Virus record (IMG/VR): IMGVR_UViG_3300047666_001239
Span: 1-34,467 of that record
Length of the DNA: 34,467 nucleotides
Source of the DNA: a virus
Reading direction: 5' to 3' (one strand)
Part shown: one piece after another, positions 30,617 through 34,467 of the stretch
Layout: the number at the start of each line of letters is the position of its first letter
Position numbering within the stretch: the stretch's first letter is position 1
Notes under the pieces: model-generated
Told to the model about the DNA's origin: nothing
The model's database searches: none
Seen by the model: only the letters and a program-made list of their open reading frames with translations
Translations under genes and position numbers: made by a program

Positions 30617-31846
30617 ATGATCAAATCAATAGATTTTAAATTAGTTGGAAGCTCGAACAGACGAGTTCAAATTGAACTTGAGAGTAAAAACCTCATCATT
30701 ACAGGTGGTAATGGTTGCGGTAAAACCCGCTTTCTTGGACAGCTAAAAGCTCACTTAGAGCAATTATTTTCTCGACAACTCCGAGCCAAAGATATTATAG
30801 AAAAAGACTTAGAGAAGAATAGGCACACTTTAACTCAAATTAAACCTTCGGATCGTAATTTTGTTCACTATCAAAATCAAATAACAAATCTAGAGGGGGA
30901 ATTAGAAAGGCTTACTAATGAAAATATTACATTAGATAACCTTGAAGATATATTTACTAAATTAAATTCAAATCAATTTATCCTTCGAGAATTCAAAGCT
31001 AATAGACTAGCAAATAATATAGCGAGTAATGGCCAGATTGAAAGTATGACCACTGTTAAGAGCCAGGGGCAGTCAAGTAATTTTCAGGCAGATTCCAGCG
31101 ATAAGTTCGAAAAATACCTAGTAAGCTACTACAACTATGGTAGCCATGTTATGGCTAGAGAAAATAATCCTAGCGAAGCTAAAAAAGTGGATGACTGGTT
31201 TGATAAGGTGCAAAGCGATCTCTGTAATTTGTTTGAAGATCCGGATTTGTTACTGAAGTATTCCCCAAATATACAGGCATTTAATATTCTTCAGAATGGA
31301 AAAGATCCATACCGTTTCAATCAATTGTCATCAGGCTATAGCTCAATACTTTGCATCTATGCTGATCTACTAATGAAAGTTGAATTACGTGAAATTTCTG
31401 CTGATGAATTAACTGGAATTGTTTTTATTGATGAAATAGATGCGCATCTCCATGTTTCATTGCAGCGTAAAATATTCTCATTTTTTGATAGAGCATTTCC
31501 TAAAATTCAATTCATTGTGACTACGCATTCGCCATTTGTGATTCAGTCTGTAAATGATTCAATTATCTATGACCTTAGTAAGTTAGAGCAACTTGAAGAT
31601 CTTTCGATGTACTCGTATGAATCAATTTTGAAAGGACTACTTGGAGTTAGTAACACATCAAATATTCTAAATGAACGACTAGATAGAATGGCAAAATTGA
31701 TCCATGAAGTACCGATTAATGCTGTAAAGCTGAAAGAACTGCTTGATGAAATAGCACCACATGAAAACCAATTAGATTCACGTTCACGTGCTTTTGTATT
31801 ACTAGGAAAGAATGCTCTTCTAGATTCTACTGACGGTGAGGAGTAA
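30617..31846 (+). CDS. Septu-like (PtuA-type) ABC/SMC-class ATPase
   Basis: A 409-aa ATPase. Walker A GGNGCGKT is at 30-37, a coiled-coil insertion at about 45-115, the signature LSSGYSSI at 237-244, Walker B VFIDEIDAHLH at 269-279 and the H-loop TTHSPFV at 302-308. This is the AAA_15/AAA_21 plan of PtuA. The signature has Tyr where many relatives have Glu-Lys. An HNH nuclease gene follows within four bases, the Septu arrangement. In Septu systems the ATPase forms a complex with the nuclease that attacks on phage infection. At 409 residues it is somewhat short. The GAGCA before the ATG is a weak ribosome site. Other ATPase-HNH pairs exist, so the subtype is open. Confidence 0.8.
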   Translation: MIKSIDFKLVGSSNRRVQIELESKNLIITGGNGCGKTRFLGQLKAHLEQLFSRQLRAKDIIEKDLEKNRHTLTQIKPSDRNFVHYQNQITNLEGELERLTNENITLDNLEDIFTKLNSNQFILREFKANRLANNIASNGQIESMTTVKSQGQSSNFQADSSDKFEKYLVSYYNYGSHVMARENNPSEAKKVDDWFDKVQSDLCNLFEDPDLLLKYSPNIQAFNILQNGKDPYRFNQLSSGYSSILCIYADLLMKVELREISADELTGIVFIDEIDAHLHVSLQRKIFSFFDRAFPKIQFIVTTHSPFVIQSVNDSIIYDLSKLEQLEDLSMYSYESILKGLLGVSNTSNILNERLDRMAKLIHEVPINAVKLKELLDEIAPHENQLDSRSRAFVLLGKNALLDSTDGEE

Positions 31847-31850
31847 GTGA

Positions 31851-32516
31851 ATGTTTAATGTTACTCGTTCATACCCAGCTCCCGCTTGTTTAGCTAAGAA
31901 AAAGTACAACGAAAATGAAGTATTAAAGGCACTGAAACCTATGTTTCATGAAAAGTGCTATCTGTGCGAACGTGATGAAATTCATGATGTTGAAGTTGAG
32001 CACTTTGTTCCCCATAAAGGTGTCGAAGCCTTAAAATTTGATTGGGATAACCTTTACTATTCTTGTTCTCGCTGCAATAGCATTAAGAGTAGTACGCACA
32101 TCAACTTGTTAGATTGTACTGATAAAACAATTAAAGTTGGTACCTTAATTAGTTGTAAGATGCCATCAGCACCTTCTGATGATGTACAAGTGAAAGCAAC
32201 TACAGCTAAACCTACTGCTGAAATAAAAAATACAGTGAACCTACTAACTTTTTGCTACAACCTCGATAATACCGCTTTAAGAGGAATAAGTAGAGAAAGC
32301 TTAATGGAGCAAATGTGGGACCATTACACTGAATTACTGTTGAATAGGTCAATCTTACGAAAGAAAAAGTCTCCTGCTGATCATAAAAAGGATGCTGAGC
32401 AGACCATACAGGCAATGTTAGATGTGACTCATCCGTTTGCAATTTTTTGGCGTTGGTATTATCTCAGTGACAATTTTCTAACACAAAAATATCCTCACCT
32501 CAGAGTTGGATTTTAA
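31851..32516 (+). CDS. Septu-like (PtuB-type) HNH endonuclease
   Basis: A 221-aa HNH nuclease. Zinc-binding pairs are C36xxC39 and C72xxC75, and the catalytic region is EVEHFVPHK (His51), with WDNLYYSCSRCN (Asn67) behind. This is the ββα-metal fold of PtuB-type nucleases. The ribosome site GAGGAG lies inside the last codons of the ATPase gene, so the two proteins are made together. It probably cuts DNA or RNA when activated by the ATPase complex. The C-terminal 100 residues are helical with a Trp-rich end (AIFWRWYYLSDNF). No membrane segment. Confidence 0.82.
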   Translation: MFNVTRSYPAPACLAKKKYNENEVLKALKPMFHEKCYLCERDEIHDVEVEHFVPHKGVEALKFDWDNLYYSCSRCNSIKSSTHINLLDCTDKTIKVGTLISCKMPSAPSDDVQVKATTAKPTAEIKNTVNLLTFCYNLDNTALRGISRESLMEQMWDHYTELLLNRSILRKKKSPADHKKDAEQTIQAMLDVTHPFAIFWRWYYLSDNFLTQKYPHLRVGF

Positions 32517-32578
32517 GTTTCAAATAGCAACTAAAGGATTTATGGAATAGAGGAACTAATAGAACTCAAGGCTTGAAG

Positions 32579-32629
32579 CGGACATTAGCTAGAACTACCT
32601 GCTAATGTCCGTAATGCGCACAAAGCGCC
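32579..32629. repeat. Inverted repeat plus third copy of the 23-bp motif behind the Septu-like genes
   Basis: CGGACATTAGC (32579-32589) and GCTAATGTCCG (32601-32611) form a perfect 11-bp inverted repeat with an 11-base loop. Starting in its right arm, CCGTAATGCGCACAAAGCGC (32609-32628) resembles the repeats at 30230 and 30286. A GACATTAGC also occurs at 33107. The stem could act as terminator for the ATPase-HNH operon although no T run follows. The gap 32517-32678 has no gene. Confidence 0.45.
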
Positions 32630-32678
32630 AGTAAGAACCTAGCTCAAGATAAATACATAAGATGTACTTATTGACACA

Positions 32679-32846
32679 TTAATCGTTTGGATCAGAAGGA
32701 TAAATACATCGAAGTAAATTATATTCAGTGGATTGGTTCCAAGAAGTAAGTAGCTTATTAAACTCTTCTAGCTCAATTGGTGTAAGGCAATCATTAATGG
32801 CTTTTTCTGACAGCGCATTTAAACGCTCGAACTGTTCCTTGTTCAT
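32679..32846 (-). CDS. Unknown 55-aa protein with own promoter
   Basis: A 55-aa, acidic helical protein starting MNKEQFERLNALSEKAINDC, then LTPIELEEFNKLL. AAGGAAAA lies eight bases before the ATG at 32846, which is preferred to an upstream ATG that lies in the promoter. The 'LSEKAxxDxLTPxELEEFNxLL' pattern looks like the N-terminal segment of FecR/anti-sigma-type proteins, but without the rest. It may be a small soluble regulator or a free-standing partner. A perfect inverted repeat overlaps its promoter. Confidence 0.55.
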   Translation of the reverse strand: MNKEQFERLNALSEKAINDCLTPIELEEFNKLLTSWNQSTEYNLLRCIYPSDPND

Positions 32847-32875
32847 ACTAATTTTCCTTAATAGTCTCTCATAAA

Positions 32876-32912
32876 AATATAGTACGTTTATAAGTTTATA
32901 CAACTTATAAAC
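32876..32912 (-). promoter_or_regulatory. Promoter with 10-bp inverted repeat operator
   Basis: On the minus strand -35 TTGTAT (32903-32898) and -10 TATATT (32881-32876) are 16 bases apart. GTTTATAAGT (32886-32895) and ACTTATAAAC (32903-32912) form a perfect inverted repeat covering the -35 and spacer. A regulator binding here would block the 55-aa gene. Confidence 0.5.
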
Positions 32913-33008
32913 AAGACAATCTAAAAGAACAAAAAAAAACTTTTAAAAAAGGCACTCTGCTGCAACGCTTTATTGTCAAAGCACACAGAGGAACATAGAA
33001 AAAATTTA

Positions 33009-33030
33009 CCCCCGTATTACTAAACGGGGG
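33009..33030. terminator. GC-rich stem-loop
   Basis: CCCCCGT (33009-33015) and ACGGGGG (33024-33030) make a perfect 7-bp stem with an eight-base loop. The bases that follow on either strand are AT-rich but without a long T run. It lies between two minus-strand genes. Confidence 0.45.
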
Positions 33031-33045
33031 TCATATTTCAGACAT

Positions 33046-33066
33046 AAAAAAACTGCTCTTTGGCAG
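33046..33066 (-). terminator. Terminator of the 261-aa gene
   Basis: Read on the minus strand, CTGC / GCAG (33066-33063 and 33056-33053) forms a short stem followed by seven T residues (33052-33046). It lies 76 bases behind the stop of the 261-aa gene. The stem is only four to five pairs. Confidence 0.45.
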
Positions 33067-33141
33067 CTTTTGATATTGGGTTAACCGTCACTAATGCCAC
33101 ATTCGAGACATTAGCGATTTCAGCTAATAGAGCAGATTGGA

Positions 33142-33927
33142 TTAGATTTTTTTTGGCAGAGCATTTGCCATAAGCTCTAATATACGCTCTATTTCATTAG
33201 TCATATGAACCAATGTATCTATAACTGGCTGATAATACCCTACGTCTGTAAATGAGAAATTTAAACCTACAGGTACATTTAGTATTTTATGATATAAATT
33301 ATTTGTAGGTACGACAATAACCCCTAACGTTTTTACATCAAAGAACTTACCATTCCATACTACATCCCTGCGGCATTGTCCGAAACTACAATTGCTAATG
33401 CCCCCAGGGAAGTCTGGTATTTGAGAACAAAGTTGTTCACTTGATATCATAGTAAAGTTGCCTGTAGGTATTGGAAGTTTGTGTTTATCAATAATATTTA
33501 TCTCATGAATAAGGTTAAGAAGCACATTACCACCATCTCCAGCAAATGGTTTCACACTTTGAATGGCTACAAAAAAATCCTCATTAACCCTATGACCTAA
33601 TCGACTTTTAATGGTTGATTCAAGTTTTATTTCTGATTTTGAAAAAGGAAACTGGAGTGCTCCATAAGAAGATTCTGGTATGTATAATGACACAGACTCA
33701 AAATATGCTTGATCTAATGCAGACCTAAGGTTATGAAATACATCGCCACAACGGACTACTACCTTATCAAGTGCGTTTAAATTTTTTTTGGCAAATGTTG
33801 CTCGTTGTCCTGAATTAGTATCGGTTTCTAGGCAATAAGTGTAAGGAGGTGAATCTATAATAAGATCACCAATCTCTAACGTTAACTCCCTTGCTCTTTC
33901 AATCTTTGATTTTGCAACTCTAAACAT
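33142..33927 (-). CDS. Unknown 261-aa cargo protein
   Basis: A 261-aa soluble protein. The segment GDVFHNLRSALDQAYFE at about residues 61-77 and the later HEINIIDKHKLPIP near 140-153 form a recognisable pattern ('GDxxHNLRSALDxA ... xNxIDKH') of a widespread bacterial family of unknown function that is often found in islands and prophages. The two His of HNLRS and DKHK might be functional. The rest is mixed alpha/beta with four or more Cys. It has its own terminator and AGGAG about seven bases upstream of the ATG. As phage cargo next to a defence pair it could be part of defence, but nothing in the sequence proves this. Confidence 0.65.
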   Translation of the reverse strand: MFRVAKSKIERARELTLEIGDLIIDSPPYTYCLETDTNSGQRATFAKKNLNALDKVVVRCGDVFHNLRSALDQAYFESVSLYIPESSYGALQFPFSKSEIKLESTIKSRLGHRVNEDFFVAIQSVKPFAGDGGNVLLNLIHEINIIDKHKLPIPTGNFTMISSEQLCSQIPDFPGGISNCSFGQCRRDVVWNGKFFDVKTLGVIVVPTNNLYHKILNVPVGLNFSFTDVGYYQPVIDTLVHMTNEIERILELMANALPKKI

Positions 33928-34263
33928 CTAGTGAACTCCTTTGAAAAAAAACAGTTTATTGTAAGGCAAAAACCCTTGTTTAAACATTGGCTTTTGCGTT
34001 TTTTCATAAGAATAGATTAAATATAATCTAGATAAGAACTAAAAATTCAACTTATTAAAATATTGATTAGTTTAATTAAAACATGAAAGAGAGGGTTTTT
34101 CGTTATTTCATGTTATTACCACTTAAACATTAGAAAAAGTATGGAAGATAACTTTTAGTTAATGTCTCCTTTGCGCACTAAGTTGCCAGTTTAAACTCAA
34201 ACTAATCCACTTTATATTTCTGTAAACACAATTTTCCATATTTGAAACGTTGTTTCTAAAACT
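33928..34263. other. Noncoding end region of the prophage
   Basis: No credible gene. Visible are AACATGAAA / TTTCATGTT (34080-34088 and 34106-34114), a perfect 9-bp inverted repeat with a 17-base centre, and GAAAC GTT GTTTC (34244-34256), whose CGTTTCA on the minus strand resembles the first half of the MuA-site consensus. Further transposase sites may lie here. Confidence 0.4.
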
Positions 34264-34343
34264 CGTCCCATATAGTCCCGTACCTTCCCGCTTAATCCCG
34301 CACTTTTCGCAATTTTATGTTAATCTTTTCTTACTTCCCTTCA
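34264..34343 (-). other. Proposed Mu-like prophage terminus (attachment end)
   Basis: Reading inward on the minus strand from 34343 the sequence is TGAAGGGAAGTAAGAAAAG, then ATTAACATAAAATTGCGAAA and so on. Two sites match the second half of the MuA-binding consensus (AARYRCGAAAAV) at 11 of 12 positions: AAGTAAGAAAAG (34336-34325) and AATTGCGAAAAG (34314-34303). The terminal TGAAG equals the right end of Mu as I remember it. Behind them GGGA occurs four times at exact 10-bp steps (34299-34266). The plus-strand bases after the CA end are ACTGA, the expected 5-bp target duplication. Confidence 0.6.
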
Positions 34344-34467
34344 ACTGATAACCGTTAGCAATCAAAAAATAATAACCCCAGCCCCGTAAAAACTGATTAA
34401 GTTTATGAATTTGCGTTTTCATTGCAATTCCCCAATTGCGGTTGGTCAGTTTTCTCACTTTCGCTTT
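34315..34467 (-). pseudogene. Group II intron reverse transcriptase/maturase, C-terminal fragment cut by the prophage
   Basis: An open frame enters from the right window edge and ends at 34315. Its 50 residues read KAKVRKLTNRNWGIAMKTQI, then HKLNQFLRGWGYYFLIANGY, then QLKGSKKRLT. The 'R(K/E)LTxRNxGIxM...I.KLNQxLRGWxxYFxxA' pattern is the maturase domain (GIIM, domain X) of group II intron proteins. Family members continue for about 40 more residues with an RRRLR segment; here homology stops near FLIANGYQ, exactly at the proposed prophage end (34343), and the last nine codons are phage DNA. The remaining C-terminal part should lie beyond the far prophage end. Upstream domains are outside the window. 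Confidence 0.7.

Noticed and set aside
30217-32629. Idea that the Septu-like pair is host DNA outside the prophage
   Set aside because: The sequence at 34343 looks much more like a Mu-type end than anything near 30.2-30.6 kb, and total length (about 34 kb plus the unseen tail genes) fits a Mu-like genome only if the cargo is included.
1-34467. CRISPR array, integrase gene, rRNA or insertion sequence
   Set aside because: No regular repeat-spacer pattern, tyrosine or serine integrase, rRNA-like segment or IS transposase was seen. Integration is explained by the DDE transposase.

Overview
The window is almost entirely a Mu-like transposable prophage of the non-contractile (siphophage, B3/D3112-type) kind, sitting in the genome of an AT-rich marine-type gammaproteobacterium. 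Low GC, codon use and protein style suggest Alteromonadales such as Colwelliaceae or Pseudoalteromonas; that host assignment is inference. The recognisable Mu set is c-type repressor, Ner, TnpA, TnpB, DUF3164, HU, GemA, Mor/C, endolysin, holin, TraR/DksA, gp25/gp26/gp27-like, terminase (gp28), portal (gp29), MuF (gp30), gpG, protease/scaffold I/Z, capsid T, gp35/gp36-like, then a siphophage tail module (tail tube, frameshifted G-GT chaperones, tape measure, tip proteins).

Layout: the control region lies near 21.7 kb. From it an early operon runs rightward (21.8-30.2 kb) and ends in a strong terminator at 30.19-30.22 kb. The repressor, a membrane-protein cassette (19.26-20.76 kb, probably accessory) and all lysis, head and tail genes run leftward, and the tail-tip gene is cut by the window start. 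This divergent early/late layout differs from Mu itself and recalls BcepMu. Two 58-bp sequences with 46 identities lie just upstream of the endolysin gene and of gene I, the places where Mu has its Plys and PI late promoters. They are the best candidates for Mor/C-activated late promoters.

Between the early-operon terminator and the phage end (30.2-34.3 kb) lies cargo: a Septu-like ATPase + HNH nuclease pair with a perfect inverted repeat in its leader, a 55-aa protein behind its own promoter/operator, and a 261-aa protein of unknown function. The prophage end is proposed at 34343. Reading inward on the minus strand it starts TGAAG, carries two sites like the MuA-binding consensus, and is followed by GGGA motifs at exact 10-bp spacing. 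Outside it (34344-34467) is the C-terminal maturase domain of a group II intron reverse transcriptase, which the insertion appears to have cut. The left end of the prophage is outside the window.

Points to examine first: the proposed phage end and its target; the Septu-like cargo; the zinc-metalloprotease domain fused to MuF; the three-gene membrane cassette; the paired late-promoter repeats; a structured RNA-like interval at 28.24-28.44 kb; and a textbook -1 frameshift site in the tail chaperone gene.
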